Assembly: GCF_004217495.1 (NCBI RefSeq)
Contig: NZ_SHLC01000001.1
Location: forward strand, 1,674,001 to 1,738,000
Source: Microterricola gilva
GTDB lineage: Bacteria; Actinomycetota; Actinomycetes; Actinomycetales; Microbacteriaceae
DNA: 64,000 bases
Reading direction: 5' to 3'
Shown here: one piece after another, positions 44,489 to 54,716 of the stretch
Position numbering within the stretch: the first letter of the stretch is position 1
Layout of the letters: the number at the start of each line of letters is the position of its first letter
The notes under the pieces: generated by a model
Told to the model about the DNA's origin: nothing
Seen by the model: the letters and a program-made list of their open reading frames with translations, nothing else
Database searches by the model: none
Program-made: the position numbers and the translations under genes

Positions 44489-45343
44489 ATGTCTGATCAC
44501 GCAGCTGAAGTTGTCAATCCCTACGGTGGATCCAACACCACCGGGCCGAAGCGGGTGCGCACCCGCCACTTCCAGAACGCCAAGGATCAGGGCATCAAGA
44601 TCACCGGTCTGACCAGCTACGACCAGCTCACGGCCCGCATCTTCGACGAGGCGGGCATCGACTTCCTGCTCGTCGGCGACTCGGCCGGCAACAACGTACT
44701 CGGCTACGACACCACCCTGCCCGTCACCGTCGACGAGCTGATCCCCATGACTCGCGCCGTTGCCCGCGCCGCCCGCCGTGCGTTCGTGGTGGCCGACCTC
44801 CCCTTCGGTTCCTACGAGGTGGGCCCGGAGGACGCGCTGCACACCGCGATCCGCTTCATGAAGGAGACGGGTGCCCACGCCGTCAAGCTCGAGGGCGGAG
44901 AGCGCAGTGCGCAGCAGATCCGACGCATCGTGCAGGCCGGCATCCCGGTCATGGCCCACATCGGCTTCACCCCGCAGAGCGAGCACGGCCTGGGCGGTCA
45001 CATGATCCAGGGCCGCGGCGCAGGGGCGGAGCAGCTCATGCGTGACGCCCTGGCCGTGCAGGATGCCGGCGCGTTCGCCGTCGTGCTCGAGATGGTGCCA
45101 GCGACATCCGCCGCAGCGGTGACGGCCAAGCTCAGCATCCCGACGATCGGTGTCGGCGCCGGCCCGGATGTCGACGGCCAGCTGCTCGTGTGGACCGACT
45201 TCGCCGGCATGAGCGACGGCCGCGTGCCGAAGTTCGTGCGACAGTACGCCAACGTGCGTCAGGTGCTGCTGGACGCCGTCACGGAGTTCCGCGGCGACGT
45301 CGACGCCGGCGCCTACCCGGCGCCGGAGCACAGCTACGAGTAG
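44489..45343 (+). CDS. panB: 3-methyl-2-oxobutanoate hydroxymethyltransferase
   Basis: First enzyme of pantothenate (coenzyme A) synthesis, using methylene-tetrahydrofolate. The 284-residue protein has [14 protein letters not shown] at the N-terminus, the metal-binding [22 protein letters not shown], and the C-terminal [15 protein letters not shown]. The ATG at 44489 is preferred to one at 44471, which overlaps the promoter. No other pan gene is adjacent. Confidence 0.95.
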   Translation: MSDHAAEVVNPYGGSNTTGPKRVRTRHFQNAKDQGIKITGLTSYDQLTARIFDEAGIDFLLVGDSAGNNVLGYDTTLPVTVDELIPMTRAVARAARRAFVVADLPFGSYEVGPEDALHTAIRFMKETGAHAVKLEGGERSAQQIRRIVQAGIPVMAHIGFTPQSEHGLGGHMIQGRGAGAEQLMRDALAVQDAGAFAVVLEMVPATSAAAVTAKLSIPTIGVGAGPDVDGQLLVWTDFAGMSDGRVPKFVRQYANVRQVLLDAVTEFRGDVDAGAYPAPEHSYE

Positions 45344-45370
45344 CGCCGCCCCACCACCCTCGCCGCCGTT

Positions 45371-45432
45371 GCGCGGTAGAAACCGCGTTTCGCGCCAGCA
45401 ACGTCTACGGCGAAACGCGGTTTCTACCGCGT
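45371..45432. repeat. 62-bp palindromic repeat, copy 1
   Basis: Inverted repeat whose 23-bp arms begin GCGCGGTAGAAACCGCG and pair with only the outermost position mismatched. It covers the stop codon of the AbiEi-like gene (45424-45426) and lies after panB, so it may terminate both. It is about 82% identical to copy 2 over 62 bases. Confidence 0.8.
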
Positions 45433-46410
45433 AGCCCGCAGGCGCGGCCGCTCGGTCGGCAGCACGCCGACCTCGGCCAGGCGCGCACCCAGGCGTGACA
45501 GACTCATGCCGACCGCGTAGTCCCACCGCGCGAAGGCACTCGTCCGGCGTCGCAGCGCGTCCTCCCGCAGCTTCTCGGCATAGACGACGTCGGCAGGGGC
45601 ACGGCCGGCGAGCAGAACCGGATCGGTGTACTTGGCCTTGCCGTCCGCCTCACCAATGGCGTCGGCGCCGGCGAAGTAGAAGTCTGAGTCATAGTCAGCG
45701 CCGTCGATCTGCCAGCTGCGCTGCAACTCCGGCACCGGAAGGCCCAGCTGGGCCATCGTCACCCGACTGTTCGACTCGTTGACGGATCCCGAGCGGCCGT
45801 CGCCGAACTCGATGAGTTCACGCGCCCGCGCCGAGCCACGAAACGGCAGCATCCGTTCCCATGCGCGGAGCAGCTCTGCGGTCGTGGTCATGGCCGAAGC
45901 TCTGCCGAAGCGGTCGACGTGCAGCGCCGCATCGATGGCGGCCACCGCACTGAAGGTCGAGCTGGTCGCGGCAACGTCGACGACTGTCCGCTCTATCGAG
46001 GTGAGGTACAGGCCGTCGCGGCAGATCACGTCGACGTCGTCGATGCCGACGGCGTGCCGCTGGCGACCGGGCGCCGAACGACCACCACTGCCACGTTCGA
46101 CAAGCTCGTGGACGTCTCGCGGCCACGGCTCAATGCGGGGAAGGCCGTGCAGCACCGCGGCCGACTCGTGTGAGAGCACGGGTAGGAACTGCCCTCCGCG
46201 CGCAACCCCGATCACGAAGGCCTGGTAGCGCTGCGTCGGCGTCAGCCCCAACCAGAGCTCCCGCCTCGCGTACAGCCCGCGGCGCAGCTTGACGACGGTG
46301 CCTCGCGCGCGTTCGGTGCGCAGCAGTGAGTCGATGGGTGCGACACGGCCGTGCACATGCGCGATCACGAGAGCAGCCTCGACAGTGTCGGCGATTGCGA
46401 GTTCACTCAT
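45424..46410 (-). CDS. AbiEi-like winged-helix protein with nuclease-type C-terminal domain
   Basis: A 328-residue protein. The N-terminus resembles the AbiEi-antitoxin-type winged helix ([21 protein letters not shown], 29-49), followed by a middle domain ([13 protein letters not shown]). The C-terminal part has a PD-(D/E)xK-like pattern: Glu212, Asp241/Asp243 in DYDSDFYF and Glu254...Lys258 in GEADGKAKY. Many actinobacteria carry such proteins; some are classed with DUF559 or AbiEi families, and their role is not established. No AbiEii-type nucleotidyltransferase partner is adjacent. The gene is framed by two copies of a 62-bp palindrome, suggesting it arrived as a unit. Confidence 0.7.
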   Translation of the reverse strand: MSELAIADTVEAALVIAHVHGRVAPIDSLLRTERARGTVVKLRRGLYARRELWLGLTPTQRYQAFVIGVARGGQFLPVLSHESAAVLHGLPRIEPWPRDVHELVERGSGGRSAPGRQRHAVGIDDVDVICRDGLYLTSIERTVVDVAATSSTFSAVAAIDAALHVDRFGRASAMTTTAELLRAWERMLPFRGSARARELIEFGDGRSGSVNESNSRVTMAQLGLPVPELQRSWQIDGADYDSDFYFAGADAIGEADGKAKYTDPVLLAGRAPADVVYAEKLREDALRRRTSAFARWDYAVGMSLSRLGARLAEVGVLPTERPRLRATR

Positions 46411-46505
46411 GGAACTCAGTGTCACGGCATCCGTCGGGCGCAGAGGGGCTCGGATCGACGTTGTGGAGAGGGACGCCATCCGAGCGGTCTGTGCAGAACA
46501 GGCGT

Positions 46506-46567
46506 GCGCGGCAGAAACCGCGCATCGCGCTAGAAACAACTGCAGCGGAACGCGGTTTCTACCGCGC
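46506..46567. repeat. 62-bp palindromic repeat, copy 2
   Basis: Second copy, arms GCGCGGCAGAAACCGCG (46506-46522) and CGCGGTTTCTACCGCGC (46551-46567), same length and orientation as copy 1. It lies just after the end of the SPOR-like gene and 96 bp before the AbiEi-like start. Confidence 0.8.
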
Positions 46568-46571
46568 GGCG

Positions 46572-46760
46572 CTAGTTGTCTTCTGCGGCCTCTTCCGCGG
46601 CCCACTTCTCGGAGTTCGCGCGCAGTTTCTCGAGCGCGTGCTCCGCAGCCTCGTGCGTGGGGAATGGGCCCACACGATCAACGGAGGGGGACGCGTAGCC
46701 GAACTCCACGGCGCCGGTCTTCAGGTTGTACCAGAACTGTTTGTCTCCACGCTCGGTCAT
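46572..46760 (-). CDS. Small SPOR-like protein
   Basis: A 62-residue protein beginning with [15 protein letters not shown] and continuing [17 protein letters not shown], a pattern like the small SPOR-type or stress-response proteins often found beside map in actinobacteria. It has no signal or membrane segment. The start at 46760 has TAGGAT seven bases upstream (leaderless) and only 12 bp separate it from the divergent map start. Confidence 0.7.
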   Translation of the reverse strand: MTERGDKQFWYNLKTGAVEFGYASPSVDRVGPFPTHEAAEHALEKLRANSEKWAAEEAAEDN

Positions 46761-46775
46761 AAGCTTGATCCTATG
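46758..46775. promoter_or_regulatory. Overlapping divergent promoter between the SPOR-like gene and map
   Basis: On the plus strand TAAGCT (46760-46765) ends 7 nt before the map ATG; on the minus strand TAGGAT (46773-46768) ends 7 nt before the other ATG. Each -10 box shares a base with the other gene's start codon. Confidence 0.6.
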
Positions 46776-47648
46776 CCCAAGGATTCCAACGGTCACCTGA
46801 TTGCCGGGCGACTCTCGCCCCAACGCCCCGTGCCCACCCGCATCGCCCGCCCCGAATACGTCGGCAAGGCGGCCCCAGCCGAGTACACCGGCAGCAACAT
46901 CTACACGCCGGAGCAGATCGAACTGATCCGGGAATCCGGCCGGATCGCCGCGGACGCGATCGCCGCGGCATCCGCGATCATCGCCCCCGGAGTCACGACG
47001 GAGCAGCTGGACGCGCTCATCCACGAGTACCTGCTCGCCCACGATGCCTACCCGTCGACGCTCGGCTACCGCGGCTACCCGAAGTCCAGCTGCACCTCGG
47101 TCAACGAGGTCGTCTGCCACGGGATCCCCGACGACACCGTGCTCGAGAACGGCGACATCGTCAACATCGACGTCACCGCGTTCCGGAACGGGATGCACGG
47201 CGACCTCAACCACACCTTCATCGTCGGCGAGGCGAGTGAGGATGTCGCGCTGCTCGTCGAGCGCACCCGCGAGGCACTGGCCCGTGGCATCAAGGCCGTC
47301 GCGCCCGGCCGCGAGGTCAACGTGATCGGGCGCACCATCGAGTCCTACGCGAAGCGCTTCGGCTACGGCGTTGTGCGCGACTTCACCGGACACGGCGTCG
47401 GATCCGCGTTCCACAGCGGGCTCATCATCCCGCACTACGACTCCGCCCCTGAGTACAACGACGTGATGGAGGTCGGCATGGTGTTCACCATCGAACCCAT
47501 GCTCACCCTCGGCACGCACGAGTGGGATCTCTGGGCCGACGACTGGACCGTCACGACGAAGGACAAGAGCATGACCGCTCAGTTCGAGCACACCCTCGTG
47601 GTGACCGAACGCGGTGCGGACATCCTCACCCTGCCGAGCACCCCGTAG
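46773..47648 (+). CDS. map: Methionine aminopeptidase, type I
   Basis: Removes the N-terminal methionine from new proteins. The 291-residue enzyme has an N-terminal extension of about 40 residues and the catalytic domain with five metal ligands: two Asp in [14 protein letters not shown], a His in GHGVG, and Glu in TIEPM and QFEHT. It is the longer MapB-like form common in actinobacteria. The mRNA is probably leaderless. ppgK follows after 36 bp with its own -10 box. Confidence 0.94.
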   Translation: MPKDSNGHLIAGRLSPQRPVPTRIARPEYVGKAAPAEYTGSNIYTPEQIELIRESGRIAADAIAAASAIIAPGVTTEQLDALIHEYLLAHDAYPSTLGYRGYPKSSCTSVNEVVCHGIPDDTVLENGDIVNIDVTAFRNGMHGDLNHTFIVGEASEDVALLVERTREALARGIKAVAPGREVNVIGRTIESYAKRFGYGVVRDFTGHGVGSAFHSGLIIPHYDSAPEYNDVMEVGMVFTIEPMLTLGTHEWDLWADDWTVTTKDKSMTAQFEHTLVVTERGADILTLPSTP

Positions 47649-47684
47649 AGCACAGCAGTAGGGCAACGCAGTAGATTCGTCACT

Positions 47685-48470
47685 ATGACTGCGCGCACGG
47701 CTATCGGCATCGACATCGGCGGAACGGGAATCAAGGGGGCCGTTGTCGACCTCGGAACGGGAGCGCTGCTCTCGGATCGCCGCAAGGTTCCCACCCCCGC
47801 CGGTGGCCGTCCGGCCGACATCCTCGATGCGACCGTGCGCATGCTTGAGGGGCTCCGCGAGGAGTTCGGTGCCCTGCCAGTCGGCGTCTGCTTCCCCGCC
47901 GTCGTCAAGGGCGGCCACACGCTCTCCGCCGCGAACATCTCCGAGGAGTGGATCGGCCTCCCCGCCGAGTCGCTCTTCGAGGAACGGCTCCAGGTGCCCA
48001 TCCACTTCGTCAACGACGCGGATGCCGCCGGCCACGCCGAGGTGCGCTTCGGAGCCGCCAAGGACCGCGAGGGCGTCGTGCTGCTCACGACCCTCGGCAC
48101 CGGAATCGGCACGGCGCTGCTGTACAACGGCGTGCTGGTTCCGAACACGGAGCTCGGCCACCTCGAGCTGGACGGCCACGACGCCGAGAGCCGGGCGGCG
48201 TACTCCGCGAAGGAACGCGACGACCTCAGCTGGGCGGACTGGGCCGAGCGCCTGCAGCGCTACTACAGCCACCTCGAGCTGCTCTTCTCCCCCGACCTCT
48301 TCATCGTCGGTGGCGGCGTCTCCAAGAACCACGCCGACTTCCTGCCGCTGCTCGATCTGAAGACGCCGATCATCCCCGCCGTCCACCGCAACAATGCCGG
48401 CATCCTCGGTGCGGCCGATCTGGCCGCCGCGGGCCTGAGCGCCGGCCGACACACGGCGCAGAGCCTGTGA
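47685..48470 (+). CDS. ppgK: Polyphosphate glucokinase (ROK family)
   Basis: Phosphorylates glucose with polyphosphate or ATP. The 261-residue protein has the ROK phosphate loop IGIDIGGTGIKGAVVDL, the FVNDADAAGHAE catalytic Asp region, and LLTTLGTGIGTAL; the length fits PpgK rather than longer ATP-only ROK kinases. TAGATT ends 7 nt before the ATG. The stop overlaps the GTG of the next gene. Confidence 0.92.
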   Translation: MTARTAIGIDIGGTGIKGAVVDLGTGALLSDRRKVPTPAGGRPADILDATVRMLEGLREEFGALPVGVCFPAVVKGGHTLSAANISEEWIGLPAESLFEERLQVPIHFVNDADAAGHAEVRFGAAKDREGVVLLTTLGTGIGTALLYNGVLVPNTELGHLELDGHDAESRAAYSAKERDDLSWADWAERLQRYYSHLELLFSPDLFIVGGGVSKNHADFLPLLDLKTPIIPAVHRNNAGILGAADLAAAGLSAGRHTAQSL

Positions 48471-49864
48471 CGGGCAGCAGTCACGCCGACACGGATGCCG
48501 TCTTCACGGGGCACCTCGCCCGCGGCGCGGCGCCGGCCGCGGCATGGGGCGTGTTCGACGCCCACGGCCTGCAGCATCTGAACAGCGCCGGTGCCGCGCC
48601 GGATGCCGCCTTCCGCATCGCCTCGTGCACGAAGAGCTTCACCGCCGCCGCCGTGTTGGCCCTCCGCGACGATGGCCTGCTCGGCCTGGATGACCCCGTC
48701 ACCCGATTCCTGCCAGCGCTGAACCTCGAGCGGCTCCCGTCGCCCCGCTCGGCGGTGCCGACGCTGCGCATGCTGCTCACCATGTCGGCGGGTCTGCCGA
48801 CAGATGACCCGTGGGGCGACCGCCAGGAGAGCCTCACGGCCGACGAGTTCGACGCGCTCCTGTCCGCTGGGCCGCGTTTCGAGTCGGAGCCGGGCACCCG
48901 CTTCGCCTACTCGAACCTCGGCTACGCCATGCTCGGGCGGGCGATCGAAGTCGCGGCCGGGCAGCCATACCGCCGCGTGGTCGAGCAACGCCTGCTCGAA
49001 CCCCTCGGCCTGGCCGCCACCGGCTTCGACGAGACCGTGGGGGCCGCCGGCGGCGCCGTCACCGGGCACCGCAGGCACGCCGGCGGCTGGGAGCCGCTCC
49101 CCCTCAGCGGTCCAGGCGCCTTCTCGCCGATCGGCGGGCTGTTCAGCACGGTCGCCGACCTCGCGATCTGGGCGCGCTGGCTGGCACGCGCCTTCGGCGG
49201 CCCGGGAGACTCGGATGCCGAAGACGACGCCGTGCTCAGCGCCGCGTCCAGGCGGGAGATGCAGCAGCTGCACCGCATCGACCAGGACGTGACGGGGCAT
49301 CCCACCGGGTACGGCTTCGGGGTCTTCGTCGAGCAGTACTCGCCGACGAGCCGTGTCATCTCGCACTCGGGCGGCTACCCCGGTTTCTCGGCGCACATGC
49401 GCTGGTCGCTGGAACACGGATTCGGCCTGGTCGCGTTCGAGAACGCCACATACTCACGCGTGTCCGAGGTCACGACGGAGGCATTCGACGCGCTGCTCGC
49501 GACGCGTGTGGCGAAGCCGACACACGCCGTGTGGCCGGAGACCCGCGCCGCCCAGCACAGCATCACCGACATCCTCACCGCCGACGATCCGCTCGCCGAG
49601 CCGCTGACCACGACCCTCTTCTCCGAGAACGTCGAATTGGACCAGCCGCTTGCCCGCCGCCGCTCAGCCCTCCGGCTGGCGCTGGCAGACATCGGTGGCC
49701 TGGACGGGGCCGAGCCCGAAGCGGAGACGTCGGAGGGCCCGGCACACCTCGTCTGGTTCCTCGCCGGCCACAGCGGCCGTCTGCGCGTCGAGATTCGGAT
49801 GACGCCAGAGGCAGCGCCCCGCGTGCAGACACTCCTCATCACCGCTGACCGCGCCGGCCGGTAG
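48467..49864 (+). CDS. Serine beta-lactamase-like hydrolase (class C/PBP4* family)
   Basis: A 465-residue protein of the beta-lactamase/D-alanyl-D-alanine carboxypeptidase-like superfamily. The SxxK motif is SCTK in RIASCTKSFTAAAV, the YxN motif is in FAYSNLGYAM, and HSGG appears late (VISHSGGYPGF). A C-terminal extension of about 130 residues follows the catalytic fold. No signal peptide is obvious, so it may be cytoplasmic and may act on small esters or peptides rather than antibiotics. It overlaps ppgK by 4 bp (GTGA), so the two are coupled. Confidence 0.85.
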   Translation: MTGSSHADTDAVFTGHLARGAAPAAAWGVFDAHGLQHLNSAGAAPDAAFRIASCTKSFTAAAVLALRDDGLLGLDDPVTRFLPALNLERLPSPRSAVPTLRMLLTMSAGLPTDDPWGDRQESLTADEFDALLSAGPRFESEPGTRFAYSNLGYAMLGRAIEVAAGQPYRRVVEQRLLEPLGLAATGFDETVGAAGGAVTGHRRHAGGWEPLPLSGPGAFSPIGGLFSTVADLAIWARWLARAFGGPGDSDAEDDAVLSAASRREMQQLHRIDQDVTGHPTGYGFGVFVEQYSPTSRVISHSGGYPGFSAHMRWSLEHGFGLVAFENATYSRVSEVTTEAFDALLATRVAKPTHAVWPETRAAQHSITDILTADDPLAEPLTTTLFSENVELDQPLARRRSALRLALADIGGLDGAEPEAETSEGPAHLVWFLAGHSGRLRVEIRMTPEAAPRVQTLLITADRAGR

Positions 49865-49893
49865 CCACCGCCTGCGCGCGGTTGCGAGGCCGG

Positions 49894-49922
49894 CGTGAGG
49901 ATTCCGCTCCGCGCCGTGAGGA
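49894..49922 (+). promoter_or_regulatory. Candidate KdpE operator (direct repeats)
   Basis: CGTGAGGA occurs at 49894-49901 and again at 49915-49922, exactly 21 bp (two helical turns) apart, about 110 bp before the first kdp ORF. Direct repeats at this spacing suit an OmpR-type dimer. Confidence 0.45.
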
Positions 49923-49962
49923 AAGCGTAAAGACCCCCTGGCCCGCGCGGCCGACGCAGTTG

Positions 49963-50028
49963 ACTCTCCCTGTGGCCACCGGCCACGGCCGGGCGGGATG
50001 CCTCCCGGCACCGCCCTACCGGGAGAGT
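49963..50028 (+). promoter_or_regulatory. Structured leader RNA of the kdp operon
   Basis: ACTCTCCC (49963-49970) can pair perfectly with GGGAGAGT (50021-50028), which holds the ribosome site of the first ORF. Inside lie GTGGCC/GGCCAC (49972-49977 with 49981-49986) and GCCGGG/CCCGGC (49988-49993 with 50004-50009). Rival pairings exist: GGGCGG/CCGCCC (49991-49996 with 50011-50016) and CTCCCGG/CCGGGAG (50002-50008 with 50019-50025). The fold is inferred by eye. Confidence 0.5.
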
Positions 50029-50032
50029 TCTC

Positions 50033-50116
50033 GTGATCGACATCGTCTTCATCGGCGCCATCGTGCTGCTCATCGCAGTCGTCGCCCTCATCGCACGGGG
50101 GGTGGAGAAGCTGTGA
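50033..50116 (+). CDS. Small membrane peptide upstream of kdpF
   Basis: A 27-residue hydrophobic peptide (MIDIVFIGAIVLLIAVVALI, then ARGVEKL) that is almost entirely one transmembrane helix. GTG start with GGGAG upstream; its stop overlaps the next GTG (kdpF). It may be an extra Kdp-associated peptide or a coupling ORF. I do not recognise a family. Confidence 0.6.
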   Translation: MIDIVFIGAIVLLIAVVALIARGVEKL

Positions 50117-50220
50117 GCGGATTCGATCTGCGCACCGCTCTCGACCTGCTGAGCGCCGCACTGGCCGTGGCCGCCGTCGCCTACCTGGTGTACGCCCTGC
50201 TGAAGCCGGAGCGCTTCTAG
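50113..50220 (+). CDS. kdpF: Kdp ATPase small subunit KdpF
   Basis: A 35-residue single-helix peptide ending YLVYALLKPERF, which matches the C-terminal signature of KdpF; it stabilises the KdpFABC complex in the membrane. The GTG overlaps the stop of the preceding small ORF and its own stop directly abuts the kdpA ATG, so the chain is translationally coupled. Confidence 0.85.
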   Translation: MSGFDLRTALDLLSAALAVAAVAYLVYALLKPERF

Positions 50221-51897
50221 ATGGCGCCGCTGATGTTCTTCATCCTCCAGCTGGCCACCGTCGCCCTCGTGCTCGCGGTGCTCTATCGCCCGCTCGGCGA
50301 CTACATGGCCGGCGTCTACACGAGCCACAGACACCTCCGGGTCGAACGCGGCATCTACCGGGTGATCGGTGTCGACCAGGACTCCGAGCAGACCTGGCCG
50401 ATCTACTTCCGCAGCGTTCTCGCGTTCTCGGCCGTCGGCATCCTGATCGTCTACGGCCTCCAGCGCCTGCAGGCATTCCTCCCCTGGTCGCTCGGTCTGC
50501 CGGCCGTCAGCGAGCAGCTCTCGTTCAACACCGCGATCTCCTTCGTGGCCAACACGAACTGGCAGTCGTACTCCCCCGAGGCGACGATGGGCTACAGCGT
50601 GCAGCTGCTCGGCCTCGCCGTGCAGAACTTCGTGTCCGCCGCCGTCGGCATCGCTGTGGCCATCGCCCTGGTGCGCGGCCTCGCACGCCGCGTGAGCCCG
50701 ACCATCGGCAACTTCTGGGTCGACCTCGTGCGCGGCTCGCTCCGCATCCTGCTGCCGATCGCCGCGGTCTCGGCCGTCGTGCTGATCATCGGTGGCGTCA
50801 TCCAGAACGTGAACGGCTTCCAGGAGGTGACGACCCTCAGCGGCGGAACGCAATCCATCCCGGGCGGCCCGGTCGCCTCGCAGGAGGCGATCAAGCTGCT
50901 CGGCACCAACGGCGGCGGCTTCTTCAACGCGAACTCCTCACACCCCTTCGAGAACCCGACGGCGTGGGTGAACGTCGTGCAGGTGCTGCTGATGCTCGTC
51001 ATCCCCTTCGCGCTGCCCCGCACCTTCGGGCGGATCGTCGGCGACAACCGTCAGGGCTACGCGATCCTCGCGGCCATGGCCACGTTCTTCGTGCTCTCGC
51101 TCTCGGTGATGACCTACTTCGAGCTCAGCGCCAACGGGTCAGCTCCCGGCCTGGCCGGCGGGGCGATGGAAGGCAAGGAGCAGCGTTTCGGCGAGCTCGG
51201 ATCGACCCTGTTCGGAACGACGAGCACGCTCACCTCCACCGGCGCCGTCAACTCGATGCACGACAGCTTCACGGCGCTCGGCGGCGGGATGGCAATGCTC
51301 AACATGATGCTCGGTGAGCTCGCACCCGGCGGAGTCGGTTCCGGTCTCTACGGCATGCTCGTCATCGCGATCCTCGCCGTGTTCATCGCCGGCCTCATGG
51401 TCGGTCGCACCCCCGAGTACCTCGGCAAGAAGCTCGGCGCCCGCGAGATCAAGCTCGCCAGCCTCTACATCCTCACGACGCCGACCCTCGTGCTCGTCGG
51501 CACGGCGCTCAGTTTCGGCATCCCCGTCGTGCGCGACAGCGTGATCGGAACGTCGATCTGGAATCCGGGGCTGCACGGCTTCTCCGAGGTGCTGTACGCC
51601 TTCACCTCCGCGGCCAACAACAACGGCTCGGCGTTTGCCGGCCTCACCGCCAACACGCCATGGTTCAACACCGCGCTCGGTGTGGCGATGCTGCTCGGCC
51701 GGTTGTTGCCGATCCTGTTCGTCCTCGCGCTCGCCGGCTCACTCGCGGCGCAGGAGAAGGTCCCCGTCACGGCCGGCACCCTGCCGACCCACAAGCCGCT
51801 CTTCGTCGGCCTGCTCTGCGGAACCGTGCTCATCGTCTCCGCCCTCACCTACTTTCCCGTACTCGCGCTGGGCCCCCTGGCGGAAGGACTCTTGTAA
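50221..51897 (+). CDS. kdpA: Potassium-transporting ATPase subunit A
   Basis: Channel-like subunit that selects and conducts K+. The 558-residue protein has ten or so helices and the four filter segments: [37 protein letters not shown] and [11 protein letters not shown]. It starts immediately after kdpF and is 3 bp before kdpB. Confidence 0.97.
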   Translation: MAPLMFFILQLATVALVLAVLYRPLGDYMAGVYTSHRHLRVERGIYRVIGVDQDSEQTWPIYFRSVLAFSAVGILIVYGLQRLQAFLPWSLGLPAVSEQLSFNTAISFVANTNWQSYSPEATMGYSVQLLGLAVQNFVSAAVGIAVAIALVRGLARRVSPTIGNFWVDLVRGSLRILLPIAAVSAVVLIIGGVIQNVNGFQEVTTLSGGTQSIPGGPVASQEAIKLLGTNGGGFFNANSSHPFENPTAWVNVVQVLLMLVIPFALPRTFGRIVGDNRQGYAILAAMATFFVLSLSVMTYFELSANGSAPGLAGGAMEGKEQRFGELGSTLFGTTSTLTSTGAVNSMHDSFTALGGGMAMLNMMLGELAPGGVGSGLYGMLVIAILAVFIAGLMVGRTPEYLGKKLGAREIKLASLYILTTPTLVLVGTALSFGIPVVRDSVIGTSIWNPGLHGFSEVLYAFTSAANNNGSAFAGLTANTPWFNTALGVAMLLGRLLPILFVLALAGSLAAQEKVPVTAGTLPTHKPLFVGLLCGTVLIVSALTYFPVLALGPLAEGLL

Positions 51898-51900
51898 GCC

Positions 51901-54057
<2,157 letters not shown>

Positions 54058-54092
54058 CCCACCACACCCCTCAGACAGAGAAAGACGACATC

Positions 54093-54716
54093 ATGCCTGC
54101 ACCACGCGGCACACTGCGCCAGTACGGCGTCGCACTCCGAGCCATGCTCGTGCTCACGCTGATCCTCGGCGTGCTCTACCCGCTCACGATCACCTTGGTC
54201 GGCCAGCTCGCGCTGCCCGTGCAGGCCAACGGATCCATGGTCACCTCGAACGGCGCGGTCGTCGGATCGAGCCTGATCGGGCAGTCGTTCGCGGATGCCG
54301 ACGGCGCCCCGCTCCCGCAGTGGTTCCAGCCGCGGCCCTCCGCCTCCGGCTACGACGCTGCGGCGTCCGGCGGCACCAATTGGGGGCCGGAGAACCCGGA
54401 TCTCATCGCGGCGATCGGTGATCGTCAGGCGGCCATCGCGGATCTGGACGGTGCGGCTCGGGCCGAGATCCCGGCCGACGCCGTCACCGCGTCCTCCTCC
54501 GGGCTCGACCCGCACATCAGCCCCGAGTACGCGCGGCTGCAGATCGACCGGGTCGCCGACGCGCGGGGCCTGGACCGCGCGGCCGTCGCCGGGCTGCTCG
54601 AGTCTATGATTCAGGGACGGGATCTCGGCTATCTCGGCGAACCGACCGTCAACGTGCTCGCGCTGAATGTTGCACTCGAGCGCCTCGCGTTGGCAGAAAT
54701 GGATGCGAAGAACTAG
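54093..54716 (+). CDS. kdpC: Potassium-transporting ATPase subunit C
   Basis: Single-span subunit that contacts KdpA and KdpB. The 207-residue protein has an N-terminal helix (about 14-33) and conserved strings GSSLIGQSF, WFQPRPSA and GLDPHISPEYA. Its TAG stop shares a base with the kdpD GTG, so the sensor kinase is translated with the pump. Confidence 0.96.
   Translation: MPAPRGTLRQYGVALRAMLVLTLILGVLYPLTITLVGQLALPVQANGSMVTSNGAVVGSSLIGQSFADADGAPLPQWFQPRPSASGYDAAASGGTNWGPENPDLIAAIGDRQAAIADLDGAARAEIPADAVTASSSGLDPHISPEYARLQIDRVADARGLDRAAVAGLLESMIQGRDLGYLGEPTVNVLALNVALERLALAEMDAKN

Noticed and set aside
45424-46410. Complete AbiE toxin-antitoxin system
   Set aside because: No AbiEii-like nucleotidyltransferase toxin is next to the gene; the neighbours are panB and a SPOR-like gene.
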